From assembly GCF_013337685.1 (NCBI RefSeq), contig NZ_SUQN01000001.1, positions 1 through 64,000 on the forward strand: a stretch of DNA of 64,000 nucleotides. Direction: 5' to 3'. Positions 56,885 through 64,000 of the stretch are shown piece by piece. The first letter of the stretch is position 1. Each line of letters starts with the position of its first letter. Source of the DNA: Citrobacter gillenii. Its GTDB lineage: Bacteria; Pseudomonadota; Gammaproteobacteria; Enterobacterales; Enterobacteriaceae. Below the pieces are notes generated by a model. The model was not told the DNA's origin. It saw nothing but the letters and a program-made list of their open reading frames with translations, and made no database searches. The position numbers and the translations under genes are program-made.

Positions 56885-57484
56885 TTACTGCCCACGGCTC
56901 AGCGTTAATCCCACATCGCCGCCAGGATGCACGGCTAACAGCGTTTCCTTTGAGTAGCCACTCTCGCTCATCAGACAGGCGCAGGCGGCATCAAATATCG
57001 CCAGGACCAGAATAATGGAGGTGGTCGCCAGCATGTCCAGCGGATCGGCCTCGCGCTGTACGCCGGTGGAAATCACCAGCCGGGAGGCGCTGGCGATGGC
57101 GGAGTTTGGGTTTTCCGTCACGCTAATTATCGGCACGTTCCTCGCAGCCAGTCCCGGCAGCAGTCGGGTAAGCTCATCTGAATTCCCTCCGCGCGACAAC
57201 ATAATTACCCGATCGTCTGCGCGTAAAAAACCCAGGTCGCCATGAGCGGCGTCGGTGGCATTGAGGTAAATTGCCGGGCGTTCGACGCAGGCCAGCATAT
57301 GCGCCACTTTCCGTGCGGCAATGCCGGACGTACCGACGCCGGTGACGACAATTTTTCCTGTGCAGTCGCGCAGTTCGGTCATTAAAGACTGCCAGGTCTG
57401 CTCTGTCAGATGCTGGCCCAATCCCGCCAGAGCCTCACTGTAGAGCTGCCATACGCCGGTTGCCTGGGACCATGAATCACTCAT
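56885..57484 (-). CDS. SIS-domain phosphosugar isomerase-like protein
   Basis: Stand-alone SIS domain of 199 residues resembling the isomerase half of arabinose-5-phosphate isomerases (KdsD/GutQ). Shared features are VTGVGTSGIAARKVAHMLA, LNATDAAHGDLGFL, GVQREADPLDMLATTS and LLAVHPGGDVG. The CBS pair of KdsD is missing, so it is probably catabolic rather than a feedback-regulated KDO enzyme. Its ATG overlaps the stop of the kinase gene by 4 bases. An aldose-ketose isomerase acting on the kinase product is a reasonable inference; I cannot name the substrate. Confidence 0.8.
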   Translation of the reverse strand: MSDSWSQATGVWQLYSEALAGLGQHLTEQTWQSLMTELRDCTGKIVVTGVGTSGIAARKVAHMLACVERPAIYLNATDAAHGDLGFLRADDRVIMLSRGGNSDELTRLLPGLAARNVPIISVTENPNSAIASASRLVISTGVQREADPLDMLATTSIILVLAIFDAACACLMSESGYSKETLLAVHPGGDVGLTLSRGQ

Positions 57485-59118
57485 GCGTCCTCCTGCATTA
57501 ACTGGCGGTATTTCATATGGTCCTGGTACATCTCGTGGAAAACCCGGTATTTGCGATCGTAGTACTGCTTAATACGGTTGGTTTGCGGGGTGACCGTTTT
57601 ACCAATGCGGCTCATCGCTGACATCGCTTCCGGGAAGGTATCGAACACACCTGCGGCGAGGGTTCCCATCATGGCGCTGCCCAGCAGCATGGCTTCACTT
57701 TCTTCCGGTAGCAGCATCGCACAGCCGGTGGCGTTGGCATGTTCCTGCACGAAAATTGGGTTTTTCGTGCCGCCGCCGCTGGCCATAATGGTATCGATGG
57801 TATACCCGCTTTGGTTCATCGTTTCGATAATATGCCGCGTCCCCAGCGCAATGGCCTGAATGGTCGCCAGATACTGCAGCGCCATATCTTCCGGCGTCCG
57901 GGACAGCTTCAAGCCGGTAATTGCACCGGTGAGCGTAGGGTTGGCGCGCGGGGAACGGTTACCGTGGAAATAGGGCAGAATGTGCATATCGCGGGTCAGA
58001 AACGCGATATCTTCCGGTTCGCCGGCCATTTTACGCAGCAGCGCATTCAGCACTTCGTAAATGGTCTGCCCCTGTGATTTTGCCTGCGCCAGCAACGTGT
58101 CGTAGCACGGGTGTGACTGAATAACGTGGTCGATTAACGCGCCGGTGGCCGACTGTCCGCCTTCGTTGAGCCAGTATTGCGGCAGGACGGCGGAGTAGTA
58201 AGGACCCCAGACGCCGCTGATAAAGCGCGGCTCTTTAGAAATTGCCATATGACCGGTGGACGTGCCGCCAATCAGCGCGACGCGGCGGTCAAAATCAGCC
58301 ACCTCGCCGGTCACACCGCTGGCACCGAGGGTGCCCAGCGTTCCGGCGTGGGCATCGATAATCGACACGCTGACCGCGGTCCCTGGGATCAGACCCATTT
58401 CGCCGGCGGCCCGTGCAGAAAGGCCATGACCGAGCGGTTCCCCCATCGTTTTCACGTCGCGGCCAATTTTAGCGGCATCGTGCTCCAGCAAGTCTTCCAG
58501 CCCAATCTGGCGGAAATAGCTGGCATCCCATTTGTCCTCATGACCCATATAGGTCCATTTACACACTGTCGAGCACAGCGAGCGCGTGTCGTCGCCTGTC
58601 GCGCGCCAGGTGAGGAAATCCGGCAGGTCAAAGTAGTAGCCTGCATTGGCCCAGGTGTTGGGCATATGCTGCTTCAGCCACAGCAGTTTTGGCGTTTGCA
58701 TTTCCGGTGAGATAATCCCGCCGACGTAGTCCAGCACTCGATGATGCAGGGCGTTAATGCGCTCGGCTTGAGTAATGGCGCGGTGATCCATCCACACAAT
58801 AATGTTTTGCTCGCTGCGCCCGGAAGGGCTGATGGTCAGCGGTTTACCTTCTTTATCGAGCACCACCAGCGAGCAGGTGGCGTCGAAGCCCAGACCTTTC
58901 ACCTGAATCGGGTTGATATCTGACTGGTTAATCGCATCACGAACCGCGTTACACACTGCCTGCCAGATGTTATCTGAGGATTGCTCAACGAAATCGGCCT
59001 GCGGACGGTAAATCTCAATCGCCCGGCTGGCCTGACCGACCATTCTGCCGTTGAGATCAAACACGCCTGCACGGGCGCTACCGGTTCCGACATCCACACC
59101 AATAAAGTAACTTGCCAT
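57481..59118 (-). CDS. FGGY-family pentulose kinase, D-ribulokinase-like
   Basis: Sugar kinase of the FGGY family, 545 residues, with the N-terminal phosphate motif GVDVGTGSARAGVFD, WMDHRA, and the ATP-site segments IGGTSTGHMA and ASGGGTKNPIFVQEHA. The segment GFDATCSLVVLD carries the TCSLV motif reported for D-ribulokinases (yeast YDR109C and human FGGY). It would make a pentulose 5-phosphate from a sugar imported by the ABC transporter encoded upstream. L-ribulose, D-xylulose or a related ketose cannot be excluded. It lies 17 bases after the second permease gene. Confidence 0.87.
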   Translation of the reverse strand: MASYFIGVDVGTGSARAGVFDLNGRMVGQASRAIEIYRPQADFVEQSSDNIWQAVCNAVRDAINQSDINPIQVKGLGFDATCSLVVLDKEGKPLTISPSGRSEQNIIVWMDHRAITQAERINALHHRVLDYVGGIISPEMQTPKLLWLKQHMPNTWANAGYYFDLPDFLTWRATGDDTRSLCSTVCKWTYMGHEDKWDASYFRQIGLEDLLEHDAAKIGRDVKTMGEPLGHGLSARAAGEMGLIPGTAVSVSIIDAHAGTLGTLGASGVTGEVADFDRRVALIGGTSTGHMAISKEPRFISGVWGPYYSAVLPQYWLNEGGQSATGALIDHVIQSHPCYDTLLAQAKSQGQTIYEVLNALLRKMAGEPEDIAFLTRDMHILPYFHGNRSPRANPTLTGAITGLKLSRTPEDMALQYLATIQAIALGTRHIIETMNQSGYTIDTIMASGGGTKNPIFVQEHANATGCAMLLPEESEAMLLGSAMMGTLAAGVFDTFPEAMSAMSRIGKTVTPQTNRIKQYYDRKYRVFHEMYQDHMKYRQLMQEDA

Positions 59119-59135
59119 AATTTTTTCTCCTGGAA

Positions 59136-60089
59136 TCAGGCTTTACGATTCTGTAATGCGATAAAGAGGATCAGCACCGCGCCCCACAGCGCCATCGTCA
59201 GATAGCTACTGACCCCCAGCAAGTTAAGGCCGCTTTCCAGCATTTGCAGCACAATGAGCGCCAGCACCAGGCCGATAATACGCCCGAAGCCGCCATCCGG
59301 GTTGATGCCACCCAGCACCGAGGCGAGGATGGTGACCAGCAGATAGGATTCGCCGTATCCGGCTTTTGCCGAGTTAAATTTCGCCATCATCAGGATGGCG
59401 GCTACCCAGCCGAGCAGGGCCGAAATGACGTACACGGAGATCTGTACCCGTACCGTATTCACGCCGCTGTAGCGGGTTGCCTGTTCGTTGGACCCGACGA
59501 GATACAGGCTGCGCCCAAGTGTGGTGTGTTCCAGCAATACCCACAGCAGGATGGCCACGAGGAAAAAGAGCAGTAGCGCCACGGGGATACCGGCAATCGT
59601 GCCGTTACCCAGGTATTGAATAGCGGTCGGGAAGCCGGAAATGACCGTGCCGTTAGAGAGCAGAATATTCAGCCCGGAGATAAGCGTCATGGTGCCGAGC
59701 GTGGCGAGGATCGGCGACACGCCGACCCAGGCGATCAGCGCGCCATTCAGCGTACCAATGGCTACCGCCACGGCAGCTCCCGCCAGCAGGGCGATGACCA
59801 GGAACAGAGGGTTATCTGGATGGGCGACAATGATTGCCGCCATTACCAGCGAGCAGGCGTTAGCTCCGGCAATAATGGACAGGTTAATGCCGCCGGTCAG
59901 CATGGTCATGCCCATTCCCAGCGCCAGCATGCCGAGGATCGGTAGCTGTGAGCTGATGGACTGGAAGTTAGCCACGCTGAAAAAACGGCTGCCAAGCAGG
60001 GCCGAGAAGACCAGCGCGACGACCACAATAATGATGCATTGCAGACGAATGATGGCATCACCGGGTAAAAATCTGGCGATTGTTTTCAT
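59136..60089 (-). CDS. sugar ABC transporter permease (RbsC-like)
   Basis: Membrane subunit of a CUT2-type sugar importer, 317 residues with eight to ten hydrophobic segments. It has the family segments GMLALGMGMTMLTGGINLS and GYGESYLLVTILASVLGGINPDGGFG (in two parts). It follows the other permease gene after a single base, so the two are likely to form a heterodimer. It may contact the ATPase through the loop near ARYSGVNTVRVQ. Confidence 0.9.
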   Translation of the reverse strand: MKTIARFLPGDAIIRLQCIIIVVVALVFSALLGSRFFSVANFQSISSQLPILGMLALGMGMTMLTGGINLSIIAGANACSLVMAAIIVAHPDNPLFLVIALLAGAAVAVAIGTLNGALIAWVGVSPILATLGTMTLISGLNILLSNGTVISGFPTAIQYLGNGTIAGIPVALLLFFLVAILLWVLLEHTTLGRSLYLVGSNEQATRYSGVNTVRVQISVYVISALLGWVAAILMMAKFNSAKAGYGESYLLVTILASVLGGINPDGGFGRIIGLVLALIVLQMLESGLNLLGVSSYLTMALWGAVLILFIALQNRKA

Positions 60090-60090
60090 C

Positions 60091-61080
60091 TCAAAGCTCC
60101 CTTGCCAGTTTACGTTTTTCGTTCCAGGCCGTGGCGCTAATGCTGACCAGGATAATGGCGCCGCTGAACACGGTGTGCCAGTAAGAGGAGACGCTCAGCA
60201 GCGTCAGGCCGTTTTGTAAGAAGGCCAGCAGGACAACGCCGAGCAACGTTCCGGTCAGGGTACCGCGTCCACCGCTCATGCTGGTTCCCCCGAGCACGAC
60301 CGCCGCCAGTACCGTCAACTCAAAACCGAGCAGGGAGTTGGGCGCGACGGATTGGGTGATTTGCGCCTGCACCACGGCGGCAACGCCTGCCAGAATCCCC
60401 ATGTAGCCGTACACGTAGAAATGCAGCTTCAGCAAATTCAGACCCAGGCGCGACGCCGCGTCGCGGTTGCCGCCCATGGCGTAAACCTGGCGGCCGAGGC
60501 GGGTATAGTTCATCAGTACGGCAGTCACAATAATCACCGCCGCCAGACACAGCAGGGGCAGGGTCAGTCCGTAGTCGTAGCCGTCCGCTGCGGTGAACGA
60601 GAACCAGTTGATGCCGTTCATGAACCAGTCCGGGAAGCCATACAGCCAGGTACCTTTAGTGGCGTACACCAGCAGGCCGTAGTAGACGTTCAGCGTGGCG
60701 ATGGTAATGATGATCGCCGGTACGCGCAGCCAGTAGACCAGAAAGCCGTTAATAAGCCCGAGCAGCAGTCCGACGGCAATGGCAATAACCAGCGCCAGCG
60801 CAAAGTTGCCGCCGTGGCCGATCACCCAACTGGCCATCGCGTACTGGGCAATGGCGGTCATCGCCGGGAATGAAATATCGATCCCACCGGAAATCAGCAC
60901 CACAAACAGGCCGCAGGCCAGAATGCCGAGAATGGCGTAGCTGGTGGCGACGTCCGTCAGGTTCCCAAGCGACAGGAACTCATCGGTACTGACGCTTAGT
61001 CCTACGGCGAGTGCCACCACCAGCAGGCCCAGCCAGAATTCATGTTGCCCGAGCAAACGGGAGAAATGCAGACTATTCAT
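60091..61080 (-). CDS. sugar ABC transporter permease (RbsC-like)
   Basis: Second membrane subunit, 329 residues, with the same fold and family segments (GILACGLFVVLISGGIDIS and VLGGTSMSGGRGTLTGTLLG). I used the ATG at 61080 (MNSLHFSRLL), which overlaps the ATPase stop by 8 bases; an in-frame start 12 codons upstream lies further inside the ATPase gene. Two distinct permeases, rather than one used as a homodimer, is the layout of the Lsr and Rha-type importers. Confidence 0.9.
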   Translation of the reverse strand: MNSLHFSRLLGQHEFWLGLLVVALAVGLSVSTDEFLSLGNLTDVATSYAILGILACGLFVVLISGGIDISFPAMTAIAQYAMASWVIGHGGNFALALVIAIAVGLLLGLINGFLVYWLRVPAIIITIATLNVYYGLLVYATKGTWLYGFPDWFMNGINWFSFTAADGYDYGLTLPLLCLAAVIIVTAVLMNYTRLGRQVYAMGGNRDAASRLGLNLLKLHFYVYGYMGILAGVAAVVQAQITQSVAPNSLLGFELTVLAAVVLGGTSMSGGRGTLTGTLLGVVLLAFLQNGLTLLSVSSYWHTVFSGAIILVSISATAWNEKRKLAREL

Positions 61081-62581
61081 TGATGACCTCGACCACTTCA
61101 GCAATCTCCTCTTCACGACACTGATGAGGATTAAATTCCGCCACCAGTTTGCCGCGACGCATCACCAGCACGCGGTGGCTGTTGTAATAGGCTTCCGGGA
61201 TCTCATCGCAGATCATCAGCACCGCCATTCCCTGCTCGGCCAGATCGCGGGCAATCTGGTAAATGCCCTCTTTGTTGGCAATGTCGACGCCAACGGTGGG
61301 GGAGTCGAGGATCAGGATGCGCGGATGGGTCGCCACCCATTTGGCAATGGCGATACGCTGGGCGTTGCCGCCGGAGAGCGTTTTGACCGGCAGGTGCGGA
61401 TCGGACACTTTGATGTTCAGCTCGCGGATCAGATCAGCGACCAGCTTTTGTGCTTTAGCATGGTCGAGCAGGCCGCTGCGGGTATGCAGTTGATCGAAGA
61501 CCGTGACGATAGTGTTGTCGTAGATCGACTGCTCCATGATCAGTCCCTGCGTCAGGCGATCTTCTGAGACGTAGCCGATCCCGTGCTGAATGGCATCGTG
61601 GTTATTACGCAACCGGACCGGCTGACCGTTAATGCGCATTTCACCGCTCTCTGGGTGGGTCATGCCAAACAGGCTCAGACACAGCTCGGTGCGCCCGGCG
61701 CCCAGCAGGCCGACAATCGAGACAATTTCACCACCGTGCAGCGACAAATTAATATTCTGGTATTTTCCGCGACGGCTCAGGTTGCGCAGTTCCAGCAACG
61801 GTTCGTGGGAGTCGAATGACTTCTCCGGCAGCGGGCTGTAATGGAAGCGTTGCCCGGTCATCAGGAAGGCCAGTTCGTGGCTGTCCAGTTCGCTGGCAGG
61901 ATACGTGCCGACCAGTTTCCCGTCGCGCATCACGCTGATCCGGTCAGCCACCTCCATCACTTCATCAAGACGATGGCTGACAAATACCACGCAAATGCCG
62001 GCGGCTTTCAGTTCGTTAACCACCCGCAGCAGGCCGTTGACTTCCTGACGGGTTAACGAGGCGGTGGGTTCATCCATGATGACCAGCCGTGCGTCGGCGG
62101 CAATCGCCCGGCAAATCGCCACCAGTTGGCGGTCGGCGATGGAGAGTTTCTCGACCTTTTTGTCCGGATCGAGGGTTACACCAATGCGCTTCATGGCTGC
62201 CAGCGCTTGTTGTTTCATGGCGCCGCGACGTACCCATATATCACCGCCGGGCAGGTAGCGGTTAACCGCAATATTTTCCGCGACGCTAAAATTGGGGAAT
62301 AGCGACAGATCCTGATAGATGACCTGGATGCCATAGTGAGAAGAAAGCTGTGGCGTCAGGTGATGGAACAGCTTGCCATCAAGTAAAATCTGCGCGCCTT
62401 TTTCAGGGTGATAGACCCCGGAGATCACTTTAATGATGGTGCTCTTGCCACAGCCGTTTTGGCCCGCCAGACAGTGAACTTCGCCTTTTTTCAGCGTCAG
62501 ATTCACGTTATCCAGCGCCAGCACGCCCGGGAATTGTTTGCTGATATTCTCAAGAGTGATAAATGCGGTGGTGTCTGCCAT
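61073..62581 (-). CDS. sugar ABC transporter ATP-binding protein (RbsA/LsrA-like)
   Basis: Cytoplasmic ATPase of the CUT2 class with two fused nucleotide-binding domains, 502 residues. The first has Walker A GQNGCGKST, the atypical signature LSIADRQLVAI and Walker B LVIMDEPTASL. The second has the degenerate P-loop GLLGAGRTE typical of RbsA-type proteins, the signature LSGGNAQRIAIAKW and LILDSPTVGVD. I used the ATG at 62581 (MADTTAFITLE); a TTG two codons earlier is less likely. Confidence 0.93.
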   Translation of the reverse strand: MADTTAFITLENISKQFPGVLALDNVNLTLKKGEVHCLAGQNGCGKSTIIKVISGVYHPEKGAQILLDGKLFHHLTPQLSSHYGIQVIYQDLSLFPNFSVAENIAVNRYLPGGDIWVRRGAMKQQALAAMKRIGVTLDPDKKVEKLSIADRQLVAICRAIAADARLVIMDEPTASLTRQEVNGLLRVVNELKAAGICVVFVSHRLDEVMEVADRISVMRDGKLVGTYPASELDSHELAFLMTGQRFHYSPLPEKSFDSHEPLLELRNLSRRGKYQNINLSLHGGEIVSIVGLLGAGRTELCLSLFGMTHPESGEMRINGQPVRLRNNHDAIQHGIGYVSEDRLTQGLIMEQSIYDNTIVTVFDQLHTRSGLLDHAKAQKLVADLIRELNIKVSDPHLPVKTLSGGNAQRIAIAKWVATHPRILILDSPTVGVDIANKEGIYQIARDLAEQGMAVLMICDEIPEAYYNSHRVLVMRRGKLVAEFNPHQCREEEIAEVVEVINE

Positions 62582-62597
62582 GGACAATACCCCTGCG

Positions 62598-62658
62598 AGC
62601 GTCCTGACGGACGCTGAGTGTGAGTGTGGTGGATAGCGCCGACCAGGCGGTCGGCGTT
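62598..62658 (-). other. two hairpins between the binding-protein and ATPase genes
   Basis: AGCGTCC-TGAC-GGACGCT (62598-62615) and CGCCGACC-AGGC-GGTCGGCG (62637-62656) form stable stems with no T-run. In binding-protein operons such hairpins often protect the upstream message, giving more binding protein than membrane components. Confidence 0.6.
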
Positions 62659-62684
62659 AAGGTTCCCTGGTGTTGGCTAAAGCC

Positions 62685-63668
62685 TTAGAAACCGAGTGAT
62701 TGCGCGTTGTCTTTGGTGACTTCGAGGATCTTGTTAAAACGGATCACTTTCTTCTCCATGTCGATATCGGCTTTCCCTAAACCATCGATACTCAGATCGG
62801 TATTGACCTCTTTGCCTTGCAGCAGTTGGTCAGCAACCGTCACCAGTGCGTAGCCCGCATCTTTCGGGTCCCACAGCAGTGCTTTTTTGATATCTCCACG
62901 CATCAGGTAAGGTGCGGCTTGGGCTGGCATGGCGATACCGACGACGGCAATTTTATCCTTGGCGCGTTTTTTCTGTACGGCCTGGCCTGCCCCAATTGGA
63001 CCCAGTGAACCGAAGCCGATAATCCCTTTCATTTGCGGATAGGTTTTCATCAGATCCAGCGTCGTGGAATAGGACTTATCAATACTTTCCGCTACCGGAA
63101 GACGCGAGGTCACTTCGAACATCTCCGGGTATTTTTCTTTCTGATACTTAATCGCGTAGTCGGCCCATGCGTTATGCAACGGCACGGTCAGCGAACCGAC
63201 ATAGATGGCATAACCCCCTTTGCCGCCCATACTTTTCGCCAGCTCATCAACGTTGGCCTGCGCATATTTTTCACTGTCGATGGTTTCGATATCCCACTGG
63301 CCGATTTGCTCGTCTGGGGATTCGTGCGTCAGGACCACAATGCCTTTCTCGCGCGCTTTTTTCAGTACCGGCTCAAGGACCTTGGCATCGTTTGGCACTA
63401 CGATTATCGCATTCACGTTTTTGGCGATCAGATCTTCAATCACTTTCACTTGCTGAGCCGGGTCTGGCGTAGACGGACCGGTCTGGTAAGCGTTCACATC
63501 CAGTTTTTTTGCTGCTTCGTTAACGCCGGTCTCCATACGGTTAAACCAGGGAATACCAGTGACTTTGGCAACCACAGCAATTTCATATTTTTCCGCCGCA
63601 AAGGACGTGCCGGACAACATGCATGCAGAAACCAGGGTTGCACTGAGTAATGCGAGTTTGAATTTCAT
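62685..63668 (-). CDS. periplasmic sugar-binding protein of the ABC importer
   Basis: Substrate-binding protein of a CUT2 importer, 327 residues. It has a signal peptide MKFKLALLSATLVSACMLSG followed by TSFA, with cleavage probably after SFA (residue 24), then the type I periplasmic-binding fold: EIAVVAKVTGIPWFNRM, IEDLIAKNVNAIIVVPND and MKGIIGFGSLGPIGAGQAV. It resembles LsrB and rhamnose-binding RhaS more than ribose-binding RbsB, and it is not YphF. The ligand is unknown. It is the first gene of the operon. Confidence 0.9.
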   Translation of the reverse strand: MKFKLALLSATLVSACMLSGTSFAAEKYEIAVVAKVTGIPWFNRMETGVNEAAKKLDVNAYQTGPSTPDPAQQVKVIEDLIAKNVNAIIVVPNDAKVLEPVLKKAREKGIVVLTHESPDEQIGQWDIETIDSEKYAQANVDELAKSMGGKGGYAIYVGSLTVPLHNAWADYAIKYQKEKYPEMFEVTSRLPVAESIDKSYSTTLDLMKTYPQMKGIIGFGSLGPIGAGQAVQKKRAKDKIAVVGIAMPAQAAPYLMRGDIKKALLWDPKDAGYALVTVADQLLQGKEVNTDLSIDGLGKADIDMEKKVIRFNKILEVTKDNAQSLGF

Positions 63669-64000
63669 AGTTGTACCTTTAGTAGGGGGCAGGGCATGTC
63701 ACGGCGTGAGGTTAACAACGAAGGGAAGAGGGAATGAATCATAAATCCTGTGAATGTGATCTGTGCCCATTTTTGTAAAATACAGGATCTATTTGAGTTA
63801 ATTTTTAGTTAAATGTGAGGGTTTTCGCGTGTGTGAAGTCAAATTTATTGTTATCAACCAATTAAAATGAAACTAAATATTAACATTTTGTTATCATTTG
63901 CATTAAAGGGATGCGGTAAATCCTCTTTTTTTCTGTTGCCAACGATGAACAAATTTTCGAAATTGAGAACTGAATCGATACCGGAAAAGGGGCCCAATAT
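63669..64000. promoter_or_regulatory. upstream region of the sugar ABC operon, with direct repeats
   Basis: No gene is supported in these 332 bases. The region is AT-rich and holds the operon promoter. TTGTTATCA occurs at 63848-63856 and again at 63888-63896, exactly 40 bp apart, on the same face of the helix, and may bind a regulator. The operon's own regulator is not in this window and may lie just beyond the right end. Confidence 0.45.

Noticed and set aside
63760-63850. CRP site in front of the sugar ABC operon
   Set aside because: Several TGTGA-like half sites are present, but none has a matching second half at the correct spacing.

Overview
The window is chromosomal DNA from an enterobacterium. 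Gene order from kgtP to csiE follows Escherichia coli K-12 (read in reverse) almost gene for gene, with near-identical proteins. A murQ-like/PTS pair beside yfhH, a substituted sugar transporter in the yph cluster and an extra sugar ABC operon make a Citrobacter-like genome the best guess. The genus is an inference from memory; no search was run. There are no tRNAs, rRNAs, insertion sequences, prophage genes or CRISPR arrays.

Left part (1-14,120), mostly housekeeping: kgtP, yfiM, pssA, pat, tapT, trxC, yfiF, ung, grcA, srmB, trmN6 and nadB. These cover dicarboxylate uptake, phospholipid synthesis, protein acetylation, tRNA/rRNA modification, thiol redox, base-excision repair, pyruvate formate-lyase rescue and NAD synthesis. 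Readable control sites are a tandem FNR pair in front of grcA and a perfect NadR box in front of nadB.

Envelope stress and core operons (14,120-24,000): rseD-rpoE-rseA-rseB-rseC, with a sigma-E autoregulatory promoter, then lepA-lepB, then rnc-era-recO-pdxJ-acpS with the RNase III-cleavable leader in front of rnc, and yfhL convergent with acpS.

Middle part (24,060-41,830): an RpiR-type regulator (yfhH) diverges from a MurQ-like etherase and a MurP-like PTS EIIBC. Then come pgpC, tadA, mltF and purL (PurR box), the small RNA GlmY with a sigma-54 promoter and three GlrR boxes, its regulators glrK-glrG-glrR, glnB, hmp (NsrR-like site) and glyA (PurR box). REP/BIME repeats separate several of these units.

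Right part (41,830-64,000), accessory catabolism: the complete hcaEFCBD dioxygenase operon with hcaR; a yph-type block (yphH ROK regulator, yphG, a sugar-porter MFS gene, yphB mutarotase-like); hcaT; csiE; and a six-gene minus-strand operon encoding a periplasmic sugar-binding protein, an ABC ATPase, two permeases, an FGGY pentulose kinase with a D-ribulokinase-type TCSLV motif, and a stand-alone SIS protein resembling arabinose-5-phosphate isomerase. This last operon and the rearranged yph block are the least explained parts of the window. From the sequence they look like uptake and phosphorylation (or epimerisation) routes for unidentified sugars.
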